From: Paratinospora sagittata
Taxonomy: Eukaryota > Streptophyta > Magnoliopsida > Ranunculales > Menispermaceae
Assembly (NCBI GenBank): GCA_035771175.1
Contig: CM069610.1
Location: 26,378,501 to 26,442,500, forward strand
DNA: 64,000 bases
Direction: 5' to 3'
The position numbers and the translations under genes are program-made. The notes beneath the pieces are model-generated. The model did no database searches and was not told the origin of the DNA. It saw only the letters and a list, made by a program, of their open reading frames with translations. Of the stretch, positions 22,764 to 32,941 are shown piece after piece (the first letter of the stretch is position 1; the number at the start of each line of letters is the position of its first letter).

Positions 22764-23742
22764 AGGTGGTACATGTGTATGACTATAGATTTTTAGTGGA
22801 TTTTTATTTGGGCAGTTTGGATTGATTTTGCTATATTATATGTACTTCCATCAATTGTCTTAGCATTGAGTAAAGAAGGGCTTTAAAATGAAGAATTGTG
22901 CGAAGGAGTGCTGAGTTTAAGTTTTCTTAGCTTCTTTTGTGTGAGATTGAGGGGTTGTCTTTGGGCTTACAAGGCAACATTTTAGTGTTTGCGTTCAAGT
23001 GAGATTTATCACTTCATTTTCATTAGAAACGAATAAGCACATGTCAAGCTATGGAATATGGATTCTCAATGCATAACGTGTTAGAGTAGGTAAACGCTTC
23101 ATTGAATCCTCATTGTGATGATTAATTAGATATTGAAAACATGTTTAAATACATATGTGCACATGATAGGTTGAAGTTGATGTCATTGGACAACACGAAC
23201 AAGTGCAAAGTACGACGTGCTAATGTGAGAGTCATTTTATACTCCTTACCTTATTTTTTCAATAATATGTGTTCTAGAACACCTATTTTATTTTATAATA
23301 CATATGTGCAAATTATGTTAACCATTCATTAACAATGCATATTATATGATCGTCATTCTTCTTGAGTTATTTTCAGTGTGTGTATGATAGCATGACTAAT
23401 TTATTGCTATACATATATACATGTTAGTTTTGCATGATATATATATTCAAACACCAGGTTGATCACATGGGACAACAGATAGATAAGGAAGGATCATTAC
23501 AACACAATGAACTTCATTCACAATCATTAACTGAGATTATAAAGCAACATAGACAACGGACCACTAGTAGACAAAGTAGAAATACAACAACTATTAGGAT
23601 TACAACCAACCCAAAGAGGAAGAGAACTTAAGTGGAACATTGTTTTAAATAGAAAGACTTCATAATGAAAGCAGTCACGCGCTATCTTTGGATATTAGGG
23701 AATCAATGCTACTGATGATGCTGCTGCTGCTGATGTGACAAG
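22764..23742. other. Probable end of gypsy-2 LTR, then unassigned sequence
   Basis: The first bases (TSD-like AGGTG) should continue the LTR interrupted at 16761, but I could not place its CA end. A 65-codon plus frame at 23434-23631 (VDHMGQQIDKEGSLQHN) is basic and Gln/Thr-rich with no known domain. A short GAT/GCT microsatellite lies at about 23713-23735. No gene is supported. Confidence 0.35.
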
Positions 23743-24760
23743 CTACCACCCATGGATGGGTTCTTTGTCATCACTTCGAGAGGAGGAAGGTGAATCATCA
23801 CCCCAAAGATTTACCAGGGACCATTGCATACAATTGTTCCTGGTATCCCAAATTTTTATTGTAAATTCTGCTAATAAAGCTTGAAGTTCTTGAAATAAAT
23901 GATTTTTTGCAGGACTTTGACCAACTTTTCCGAGAATGAGATTATAATTTGGTGGGCGAAGGAACCTAGGTCTGCAGTCGTTCCATCTGCAAAGATTTGC
24001 TTAGAAATCTTGCAATTCAGGGGCATCTGGCCACCATGGTGATGAGTAAAAGACTGGATGTCTGATGGGGATAACCGAGTTGTCAAATGTGGGCCGAAAC
24101 CTCAAGTAGATGAAATAAGACTTTAGCACATGGAAAAATAATAGTTGTTTAGCATGACAAATAGGATCTTCTTCATCATAGGTTGTTGGATCCGTAGGAT
24201 CTCCACCAGTAATAGGGGCCCAAAAAATAATAGTTAGGTACCTTCGTGCCCATCGTGAAATTTCGTGCGTCCATTGGCGATGAGGAGCAAACTTAAGAAG
24301 GAAGTGATAAAACCGTGTTTGATTTGCTGTCATATGCATTCCATTAACTGCCACTTGGAACATGTAACATGATAAACGAAATTTATCCAACACAAACCCT
24401 ATCCAATGGTCTCAGATAAGATAGGATAAAAAACAATAAGGTTCCTTTGGAAAGTCATAGAAAGACAACATCTAGAAAGGAAAGAGAAATGGATGAATAG
24501 GATGAGGAACATGGCCAAAGAAGATACCATACTTCCTTGTGATGATTTTGAGAAAACTATCAATTTTGGGTTGGTCCGAAATAGCCTAGAAGATTTTTTC
24601 TTGTAATTCAATAGGAAGATTGGAAATAAATTGTACGGGATCCGGAGGTGAAGGTTTTGGAGAGTTTGGAGGAGGAGGTTGTGAAGAAGGGCTAGGGTCA
24701 GTTATAACCCAAACCATTAATGGAGGAGTCAGACACAAATGCAGGGTGGTTGGTTGAAAC
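23743..24760 (-). pseudogene. Caulimovirid-like polyprotein C-terminal domain, unassigned
   Basis: After the RNase H end, minus-strand frames (24611-24399, 24393-24001 and on to a stop at 23743-23745) continue the polyprotein. A Pro/Ser-rich linker (PSPSSQPPPPNSPKPSPP) is followed by a folded-looking domain with RFYHFLLKFAPHRQW, HAKQLLFFHVLKSYFIYL and SSPWWPDAPELQDF. The tail ends LWGDDSPSSSRSDD then EPIHGW. I do not know the function. One in-frame stop lies after ELQDF and a frame change near 24400. The rest is largely open, so the domain was once coding. Confidence 0.6.
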
Positions 24761-25295
24761 TTGCATGGCCGGGAAAGGAAATAAGCTAAAGTGTTTGTTT
24801 TTCCCGGGATATGTTTGACATCAAATTCCCATTGGGAGAACCAATTTGCCACCGCAAAAGTTGGGGATTTGGTAGCATCTTTTGTTTGAACTGGAGCATT
24901 TTAGGACATGCTGACATATCCATCTCTATGAGGAACTTGTGACCAACTTAGGTGGAATTGGAATTTTTCAATTGCCCTTTTAACTGCCAAAATCTTTTTG
25001 AAGGTAGAGTGACTTCTGAATTTTTGAATTTTCCACTCTTATATCTACAAAACATGTGAGGCTTGTTGGCTGATTCTTCAAAAAGAGCGGTTCCCCAAAA
25101 ATGATCATTGGCATCTATTTGCAGAACTCGTCTTCCTGAACTTGGAATTTTAAGTAGAGGAAGGACCTTGGAATGTTCCTTAAAGAATTTAACAACCTTT
25201 GTCTGAGAATGACCCCATGGAGGAGCATTTTTCTTGAGTAGTCAAATAATTGAGAAGCATGAACTGCCAGATGCTTGACAAATCCATATAATTTA
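24761..25295 (-). pseudogene. Caulimovirid-like RNase H, decayed
   Basis: RNase H would degrade the RNA template during reverse transcription. Readable blocks are LQIDANDHFWGTALFEES (first catalytic Asp region), CRYKSGKFKNSE, an FLIEMDMSA segment, and WFSQWEFDVKHIPGKTNTLA followed by YFLSRP. The last Asp expected in the DFLSR motif is Tyr here, and the frame shifts several times, so the domain is inactive. Confidence 0.7.
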
Positions 25296-26010
25296 CTAAG
25301 CCAAGAAATTGTTGGATAGATACCTTGTTTGGGAGAATATCTGGAATTCTTGGAGTTTAGTAGCAATATGGGGCTGGAGAATTAGTTGGGAGTTAGCAAT
25401 CTTCACTCCCAGAAATTCGATGGAAGATTGGCATAGTTGCATCTTCTTTTCTGAGAGCATGAGTCCTTGTGTTTTGCAAATACTATAAAATTGCTCAAGT
25501 GCGGCAAGATGGGACGATTCATCCTTAGTAAAAAGGAGGATATCATCAATGTATATTAACAAATTTGATATTCTCGATTGAAAAATCTTCATAATTGCTC
25601 GCTGGAGCAGAGACGGGGCTGTCTTTAGACCAAAAGGCATTACATTTCAATGAAAATGGAATCCTGGAATGATAAAGACTGTTTTTGGCCTATCAGCCGG
25701 AGAGATGCCAAGCTGCCAGAATCCTGATTTACAGTCAAACTTGGAAAATAACTGCATTTGCCGTATGTTGGGAAAGAACCTCGGGACGAGGAAGAGGGAA
25801 CTTAACATCATGGAGAAAATGATTGAGAGGTTGGTAATTGATTACCAACCGAAGCTTTCCTCTTATCTGTTCTGAACGTTTATTAACATAGAAAGCTTCG
25901 CATACCCATGGTGAAGATGTTGGAGATACAAGTCCTTTTTGCAATTGAGAGGTCTCCTGGATAGCAAGTGTGAGGTGAGTGGGATTCATTCCCTGATGTG
26001 TGGCCTTTGT
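25296..26010 (-). pseudogene. Caulimovirid-like reverse transcriptase, decayed
   Basis: Blocks from N to C are GKLRLVINYQPLNHFLHD, KFDCKSGFWQLGISPADR (motif A, 25713-25743), MPFGLKTAPSLLQRAIMKIF (motif B, from 25640), and YIDDILLF (catalytic box, YIDD at 25542-25553), then SEKKMQLCQSSIEFLGVKI. The catalytic residues are intact, but a TGA interrupts the sequence between motifs A and B and a frameshift lies near 25735. The GLKTAP and YIDDILLF forms favour a caulimovirid origin. Confidence 0.75.
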
Positions 26011-26608
26011 GGGGTTGATATCTTTATTTAGCTTAAATGGGAGTTCTGTAAAGAACTCTGAATTGGTCCACAACGGGTGATCACACTTGGTAAGAAAATC
26101 ACTATGCGATTCTGCACAACAATCTTGTTTCAGTCGAGTGGTTAGTGCGTCTAGATTTGCAGAAAAATCCTTTGGGGGTTGCACCATATGAACCCTAGGC
26201 AGTATGTGGGACTTATATCTAAGATCTGTACAGGACCGGAGTAGACCGGGGACTTTACTTAGGATATCAAATCCAATAATAAAATCTTTGATTAAGTCTG
26301 GTGATCCAAGAATCTGGTGTCGAAACTTGAGAGAAGGGAGAATCTGGATAATTACTGGCTTGCTGATAAAGGTAACTCGAAGAGTTCCATCCCTGTGGAT
26401 TTCCTGTACTTGTGGATATGCTAATAACACGAGGATCCTTAAGTGACATGTTGAAATTAGGAAAAAAAGTCACAAAAACCATACCAGAATTCAACGAGGA
26501 TTGGATAGTACCAATTGTAGCTTCTTGATAACTGAGCATCCTAGAATCTAGGAGTGCTAATTTGGTAATTGTAGGACAAGACTTTTGGCCATAGAAGGTA
26601 ATTGCCAC
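26011..26608 (-). pseudogene. Caulimovirid-like aspartic protease region, decayed
   Basis: The protease would mature the polyprotein. On the minus strand the 113-codon frame contains ITKLALLDSR, where a retroviral-type protease would have D[ST]G after two hydrophobics; the Gly is Arg here. A second frame supplies LIKDFIIGFDIL, resembling the conserved C-terminal loop of such proteases. A linker leads into the RT. Assignment rests on position and two weak motifs. Confidence 0.5.
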
Positions 26609-26930
26609 CTTAACTGCACCATAGTGAAGCGGCTATGTTTCCATGATGGAAGTAGAGCCATAGGGAGAGAAATCATAAGAAAATTTTCGACTTGATTTGT
26701 AGGGACCTGATGTTGACAAAAATCAGAGACCTAAACATATTCTTTCACAAGACTGGTCAGTGAAGACTTTTGAAATAATTTTTTAATCTTTTTTGAAAAC
26801 ATAACCAGGGGCTTAGCATAAGCATGATTAGACTGAATAGGGGTGAACTTAGTTACTGGAATGACTCCTTTGTCATTTGGAATATAGTCAATTTCATAGA
26901 GACCATCAATCTTGGAGGAAGAAAAGGATG

Positions 26931-27110
26931 CCGGAGGGAATCAGTCTTTTAAATCCATTTAGACAATGGTGAAGTTTTTTACACACTAAGAGGTCTTAGA
27001 AAAAGCGTGGGTACACCTAAACACCTCCTGTGGCTACTGACTAAAATGGCTTATAACTGACCCTTATTTAACGGAAAAAGACTCTAACCAAAATCCAAAA
27101 TGGATGCTGT
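26931..27110. other. Unassigned sequence beside the pararetroviral remnant
   Basis: No frame or motif is recognisable. It may contain degenerate upstream polyprotein sequence or flanking DNA. Confidence 0.3.
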
Positions 27111-27207
27111 GTAACAAGTTTTCAGCTTTGCTTACTCAAATGTTCTGCAACTTTGTCGGATTTGGCTCATCAGAACACTTGAGTAAGCAAAGCCGAAAAC
27201 TTGTTAC
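27111..27207. repeat. Long imperfect hairpin (37-bp arms, 23-nt loop)
   Basis: Left arm 27111-27147 and right arm 27171-27207 are reverse complements at 35 of 37 positions, with a 23-nt loop (27148-27170). In minus-strand RNA both mismatches become G:U pairs, so that transcript would fold into an unbroken 37-bp stem. It could be a tiny MITE or a small-RNA precursor. No TSD was identified. Confidence 0.8.
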
Positions 27208-27370
27208 ATTTAATCCTTACTTTGCCTGTGCTGAGTATATTTGCAAGTAATATTTTCAACTTGGATGTTCGTTTTTCTAGCAATTGCAATTCTTGATTTG
27301 TCTCATATGGCAAAACTATTTCTACAGACATTATTTAATCCTTACTTTACCTGTGCTGAGTATATTTGCA
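27208..27370 (+). repeat. 38-bp direct repeat pair
   Basis: A 38-bp block beginning ATTTAATCCTTACTTT occurs at 27208-27245 and 27333-27370 with one difference, 125 bp apart. The first copy touches the right arm of the hairpin. Confidence 0.8.
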
Positions 27371-27583
27371 TATCTCTAAACACAGTTAGTCCTAAGCTTG
27401 AATAAAGGAGGAGAGTCAGTGTTAGGTAGTTGATAGCTAGCATAAACTTATTAGATTAATTATGACATGAATCTACTAAATCAGACTAGACTAAGGGTTT
27501 GGACATCCTTGTTAAGTAATGCGTTGCACTTGCTTCCGGGTGTTTTGAAACATGTTTTGCATCGGTGCTTAGATACAGTGATA

Positions 27584-27675
27584 GATGGTAATTTAAATGT
27601 TGACTTAGCCCTTGTAGTTGATTCATGTAGTCGACCCCATGTTGTTGGGAAAAGGGTTAGTTTAGTTGAGTTGAG
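27584..27675 (+). mobile_element. RTE LINE 3' end fragment
   Basis: This sequence (TTAGCCCTTG, GATTCATGTAGTCGACCCC, GTTGTTGGGAAAAGGGTTAG, then TTGAGTTGAG) matches the 3' end of the minus-strand RTE LINE at 8452-8570, here on the plus strand. It keeps the characteristic TTGAG tail. An internal stretch is deleted and no RT sequence is attached. Confidence 0.75.
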
Positions 27676-28123
27676 TATTCTCTCCACTCATCCACTTAAC
27701 ATTTTCGTATTGGACTAATGAATCAACTAACCTCTGAATAGAGTTTTTTGAAGTTGAATTGTTTAACTAATGAGTTATGCATAAGTTCAAATCCAAAAGT
27801 ATAAAATATTTGGTCTTTGTTGTGCTTCTTGGTCAAGAAGTGAATTTTGTGTAAAATTAATATTTGAATGTGATGCATATGACATTGAGTCTACCGTAGG
27901 CATCATTGTTGTGGTGCATACCTGCTGTTCATCCCTTCAATGATTTCTATTTATTCCTTCAATCCTTTTTTTTTTTTTTTTCTTTATTTAGAGTAATTCT
28001 GTCTTTTTCTTTTATATTGAATGATGGAGTTAGATCTTACTTGTAAGCGCTCCCCACTTACTAGGCTAAGCTTCCTTTTTCTTAGTGATCTAGAAATGAT
28101 TTTTCATTGTGTTATTCCTTCAG
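27676..28123. other. Unassigned sequence upstream of the candidate exon
   Basis: AT-rich with an uninterrupted T run of about 18 (27967-27984). It ends in a pyrimidine-rich tract and CAG that could serve as a splice acceptor for the exon at 28124. No earlier exon is recognisable. Confidence 0.35.
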
Positions 28124-28288
28124 AGCTTGATCAATTGTTAGAAGCTGCACCATTACCATTCATTATGCAACATGCAGCCAAGATCTCAAGTGTTCGCAAG
28201 AGGGTCTCATCATTGAACTTACTTTTGAAATCAATACAACGACGAATTGATAACATAGATCATATGTTATCTGCCAACTTATCTCACG
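28124..28288 (+). CDS. Candidate host-gene internal exon, coiled-coil (possibly snapin/BLOC-1-like)
   Basis: A 165-bp block is bounded by a good acceptor (TTCCTTCAG) and donor (G followed by GTATGT). It encodes 55 residues beginning ELDQLLEAAPLPFIMQHAAK and continuing with ISSVRKRVSSLNLLLKSIQR and RIDNIDHMLS. Both boundaries are phase 1. The peptide has regular hydrophobic spacing as in a coiled coil. It loosely resembles the C-terminal helix of snapin-type BLOC-1 subunits, which join vesicle-trafficking complexes. That likeness is from general knowledge and is weak. Flanking exons are not recognisable and no transposon domain is present. It may be part of a real gene or an old gene fragment. 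Confidence 0.4.
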
Positions 28289-30169
28289 GTATGTTACATC
28301 GTTTTCTCTTCATTATCTTCTTACTCTTTGCAATTGTTTAAAATTCATCAGTCTTGTTCCACATTATTTTGGTTTGACTCTTATAATCTTGGTTCTTCTT
28401 AGCTCAACTAATTGATTAGTTGGCTTATGAAATTAAAGTGAAACCCATTAGTTGTATTTCACTTTATTGTTTCTTCTTCTTCTAACTTTGAAATGCCTTT
28501 TTTCTTACCTCTTTCCACCCAGCCAATACATGCATTCAGTTTTTCTCTCACACATTTTTGTTGTCCTTGTTTAATCTCGTCTATTTTGTCTTTAATTTTG
28601 CCTTACCTTTGTTTTATCAATCTGGTTAAATCATCCAATTATGGACAATTTGCTCTTTGGTTTACTTATTCATCTTTTGCTGGCATCCTTATTATAAGCA
28701 TGGTTAATCAGCAACAAACACTGTAAATAAATCCTACATAAGATTATTGTTCTGTTTGATATGGATTTTTCACCAATCACGTTACATGGGCTAAAGGCAG
28801 CTAGTATATACGTTGCATAAGAATTGTAAAACTGCTTCTAGGTTGTAACATAAATTTTTTTGAAACAATTAAGCTTATCTATTGCCTTTTACTTTCCTTC
28901 ATTTATCTTGATTAGTTGCCCCTTTTGACTTAAATCTGCATAATACCTAGAACTAGATAATCATGATTATAGAAAAGATGATCTATCCTACTTTATCTAT
29001 TTTGTATCAGCTTCTCATGATAATAAATATGAATATTATTCATATCACATACTTTTTTTTTAGTTTGATTGATACGTTTAACATAATGTGGTATTCTGGA
29101 ACAGGGATTAAGAATGAAAACTGGTCGACTATTTAGATGTGTTTCGTGATACATAAGAAACTTTTCTTTGCCAGTTTTCTATGGTTGCTGACTTTATCTA
29201 TATATATAATCAAGCTGATTGGTAATATGAGTATGTTTGGTAAGAATGTTTACTATATAGTAGTCATTTAGACCTCTTGGTTGTACGGCCAATTTCATTC
29301 ATTATTGACGTCGTTCCTGAATGAAAGAGTGGAAACAAGCTTTGCTGCTGGCTACTTCATATCTTCTTAAGATGACTTGACTTTATTTATTCCCTTGATA
29401 TCACCTGCACTTTATTTTGTTTAACACTATTATTTATCATATTGTTATGATGTTAAGTCGTTGCTATGAACAATAGAAAAAATGCTGGTATGAACGTTAA
29501 CTTGATAGTGTGGCATCTCTTTGTTGTTATCAATTAATGACCCACATACATTGAATAAGATATTATAAATGAAGAGTAGTTATAAGTGGAAATTATCTTA
29601 ATTCAAGGACGATTGTTATAGAAACGTTGCTATTTAATTGCATTAATTCACAAATGGTTACTATTGTCATTTTGTTGATTGGTTGAAGTGCGATTTATAG
29701 TATGTTTTTAAAATGGGTCCCTACCATAGCCCAAGTAGGCTTGTGTATATTCCCCGTCAACTTGGCTAATAGGAGGCATGGGTGAGAAGATTTAAAAGAA
29801 CTTTCTGAATGAAGCATCTCTCTTGACTAATAAAGGGGCTGGAGTTAGTATTTCTTTTACTCTTTTGAATTTACATTTTCATGTGCTATCAGAACCCAAT
29901 GCAAACATGTTGTTTATAGTGTATCCCTTGCCCAAGATAGTTTATTGCTTTGCCAACTCAAAATTGTGTGCTTTCTCTATCAAATGGGCTAATTTTGGAC
30001 CCCTCTCATTGCTAGTGACTAAATTCTAGTCCAAGTGTTTCATTGTTCCATCATAGGCCGTTACAACCAGTACTCCCTCCATATCACTAATGTAGCAAAC
30101 CCCTCAGAAAGCCATAGTTAGAGGGTTAGGGACCTAAGTTCTAAAGCAACTTCTTTGCTAGGAACATAA
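28289..30169. other. Non-coding, intron-like or intergenic sequence
   Basis: AT-rich DNA without recognisable transposon domains or further exons. Short ORFs (28493-28726, 29823-30029) have no motif and are low complexity. If the exon at 28124 is real, the first part would be intron. Confidence 0.4.
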
Positions 30170-30855
30170 GTTCCAATTTGCATGGAATTAAAATTGAATA
30201 AATTCTATGAATTTTCATAGAATTATATCGATTTCTCAATCATTGATTATTACGAATTTAATGTAATCCAATTATCATAAAATATTGAAGTTTGGTAAAA
30301 TATCATAATAATTTTTAAAACTCAAACTCTTTTAGTATTTATTAATTTTCAAACACATAGTAAAAAAATACTAAAACTTTTGCGAGAAAATAATCGTAAA
30401 GATTAAAAGTACATGAGTTTGAGGCACAATTTTACATGTAACAAATAAAAACTAAAGAATTATTTTAGGAAGAAGCAATATAAGATTTACAAAATTTTAC
30501 TTTAACTTAAAAATCACGTGTAACTTACAAACTATGTGTAAATAATCCATATATCTCCTATGTATGTTAAGCATAAAAGTAACTAAAAGCTTGTGATTCA
30601 TACAATATGTGCCGAGTATATAGAGATTGCTAATTTTACTTTAAACCATAATATTTGATAATTTAATAAGTTTTAAGTATCATTTTGTTGTTTCAACATA
30701 TTTGAAATAATCATAGATCTTTGGAACATTTAAAAAATCCTTTCTCCACAATATTGAACTTTTATAAAAATTCTCCATGTTGAATTGAATTTTCTTGAAT
30801 TAATTTTGACTTTTAAGAGATTGAAGTTTAGGATGAAGTCAAATTTTTATCCTTG
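30170..30855 (-). mobile_element. hAT-type MITE, family 1 copy 3 (inverted, left end unresolved)
   Basis: Read on the minus strand from 30855, the sequence starts CAAGGATAAAAATTTGACTTC and continues with AATTAATTCAAG, ACATGGAGAATTTTTATAAA and similar blocks. These match copies 1 and 2 (CAAGGATCAAAAATTCG, ACATGGAGAATTTTTGTAAA). The opposite end could not be located and no TSD was paired, so this copy is either truncated or very diverged. Confidence 0.6.
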
Positions 30856-31719
30856 TGTTTTCTTTCTCGTGCTACTAGTTCGACTAGAAGGGACGTAGGA
30901 AGAATGAGTGGCCGAATGCAACAATGTTAGCTGGCCTAAGCATTACCTCATGACGGTGTTATCTAGACTCTTTATTTTAGCTCGATGAAACGTGTTTGAC
31001 ACTTCATGATATGACATGGGTATGGAATATGTGCTTCATACGTAAGATTTTGGAATATTATTATGTGGATTCTCCAATGGAAAGAAGAGAAACATGAAGG
31101 AAGAAATGACTAATAGGTGATAGTTCACTTAAGTGAAGGAACGGAAAGGAGAATAAACAATTGAAAAGAAGGAAAAAAAAAACATATAATATAGGCTTCA
31201 TGGTGAACAATTGAACAAAACATTGTCCAAGTAACCCAGATCCAAATTTCGGGACACTTTTTTGCCGAGTCCATTTATCCTAGAATTTGAAAATGAATGA
31301 GTCAAAGCTCTAGATATGTACCTGTATTTGACACCTATACTCTAGTCTAGGTAACATAGCGTCATGACCACTAATCAAAGAGAGTTACTGTAGTTAGTAG
31401 TCTAGTCACAAGAATAAATCTAGAGGCTACTTGGACTGGACTTGATAGGCTGATAGAAGACGTGATTGGTATTACTTTGTGGTAGAGTTATGTGGACTCC
31501 GATTGATTTTGGATTCACCCTATCTTTCATTTCTGACATAGCATGTTAAACAATTTGAATATGACTCTGGTTAGGGCTAATAACCTATTGATGTTGGGTA
31601 CAACTACTAGAGAGAGTCTACCCAAATAATACCATCTCCAATGTGTGCAAATAATTTCATCATGCAAGGTCATTAATATTGGGGACTCAAGAGGGAGGGG
31701 GAGGGGGAGGGGTGGGGTT
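30856..31719. other. Unassigned sequence with a G-rich tract
   Basis: No coding region is supported. Small ORFs lack motifs. The only distinctive item is the G-run cluster at 31693-31717. Confidence 0.4.
31693..31717 (+). repeat. G-run cluster (possible G-quadruplex)
   Basis: Five G runs of 3 to 5 bases separated by single A or T residues fill 25 bases. This satisfies the usual pattern of four or more G3+ runs with short loops on the plus strand. Confidence 0.75.
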
Positions 31720-31988
31720 GTATTGGGTGTTTTAGCCAATTATAACAAATTTAAGGTTTGCTTGTGGAATCCTTGAATTTGTGCAAATTAAGTCCCATTT
31801 AATTAAAGTGCATAAAAATAAAGTACGGAAATTAAATGTAAAGGACACCAGGATTTTTTACGTGGTTCAGAAAACCCTTTCCTACATCTACACTTAGAGA
31901 AACTTTCTCTAGGATTTCATTTCTTGGATTTATTTTAAGGGTGTGAATCAAACTGTTACAATTCCTTTTTACAGGTTCAAGACAAATC

Positions 31989-32115
31989 TATCCTTTTACG
32001 GGTTAAGGACGAACCTACGATATCCTTTTACGAGTTAAAGATGAACCTACAATATTCTTTTGCAGGCTAATGATGAACTGGGTTATCCTTTTTAAGATAA
32101 AGGGTGAAACTAGGA
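31989..32115. repeat. 32-bp tandem array (4 units)
   Basis: Units start at 31989, 32021, 32053 and 32084 and share a TATCCTTTTACGGGTTAA...GACGAACCTAC pattern. Divergence rises toward the last unit. Confidence 0.8.
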
Positions 32116-32402
32116 CCTTTGATTTCAACCTTGGAATCGCAAATGTTTGATAATCACTTAACTTTACTTGTTTCAACTAGAAGCAAATCAAAGAAAGTAA
32201 ATAATGAAAGTTTTTTCTCAAATCAAATATAAGATATGAAATTGAAGCTCCTAAATTGGAGAGACCTTACAATCAATTTTATCTCCCTTGCATCAACAAT
32301 TGCTCAAGAATGATTTGAGAAAGTTTTTGAATGATGCACACCATGAAAGCTTTGAAAACTCCTTTGAATCAACTCATCTTTGATTTTGAAATTTGAAAAA
32401 TG

Positions 32403-32638
32403 CAGTGTTGTCAAGGCCTCGCCTAGGCCCTTTTGGGGGAGAACCGCCTAGGTTGTTTGCTAAGCAGTCAGAGGGGCCTCTAAGAAATTTCGAAGAGTTG
32501 ATGATGTTCATGGATGAAGATAAAACTATAAGGGCTTATCTGTAAATGTGTTTTTATTTAATATAAAAGGATTTGAATGGGAAACCCTTGAGCCCTAACC
32601 CATTGTTGTGTTGTCTGACGGTTCTCCGACAATTCTAT

Positions 32639-32701
<63 letters not shown>

Positions 32702-32941
32702 TTTATGTATGTATATGTACATGTGTATGTGTACATATACACATAAATATGTATGCATGTATATATATACATGTGTATGCATATGTTTGTATATAGAAAG
32801 AGAGAAGGACCTATAAATAAATAAATAAATTCTCTAGGGGCCTCTAAATAAATATTTTATATGTGGCCTAGGCGGCCTAGGCCCCGCCCCGCCTAAATAG
32901 GGTATATCGCCTATCATCGCCTTGCCGCCTTGACAACACTG
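32403..32941 (+). mobile_element. hAT-type MITE, family 2 (539 bp) with AT-repeat core
   Basis: Terminal inverted repeats are CAGTGTTGTCAAGGC on the left and GCCTTGACAACACTG on the right. Flanking 8-mers GAAAAATG (32395-32402) and AAAAAATG (32942-32949) agree at 7 of 8 as a TSD. Both subterminal regions are rich in CCTAGGC and GGCC. The centre has an (AT)n run (32641-32697). No coding capacity. TSD length and the CAGTGTTGTCAA ends indicate a hAT derivative. Confidence 0.85.
32641..32697. repeat. (AT)n microsatellite
   Basis: About 57 bp of perfect AT dinucleotides, followed by a degenerate TATGTATGTATATG tract. It lies in the middle of the MITE. Confidence 0.95.

Larger units (their letters stand above)
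23743..26930 (-). mobile_element. Endogenous caulimovirid-like (plant pararetrovirus) remnant
   Basis: A minus-strand stretch of polyprotein sequence in the order protease, reverse transcriptase, RNase H, C-terminal extension. It has no LTR, integrase, primer site or flanking repeat of the gypsy type. The RT (FDCKSGFWQ, YIDDILLF) and RNase H (CRYKSGKFK, FLSRP) signatures are those of Caulimoviridae more than of Ty3/gypsy. Frameshifts, stops and catalytic losses show an old, non-functional integrated copy. Movement and coat protein regions expected upstream are not recognisable; the right limit is approximate. A divergent gypsy-like element is the alternative. Confidence 0.7.

Noticed and set aside
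32558..32782. Minus ORF with long Ile-Tyr repeats
   Set aside because: It is translation of the (AT)n microsatellite inside a MITE.
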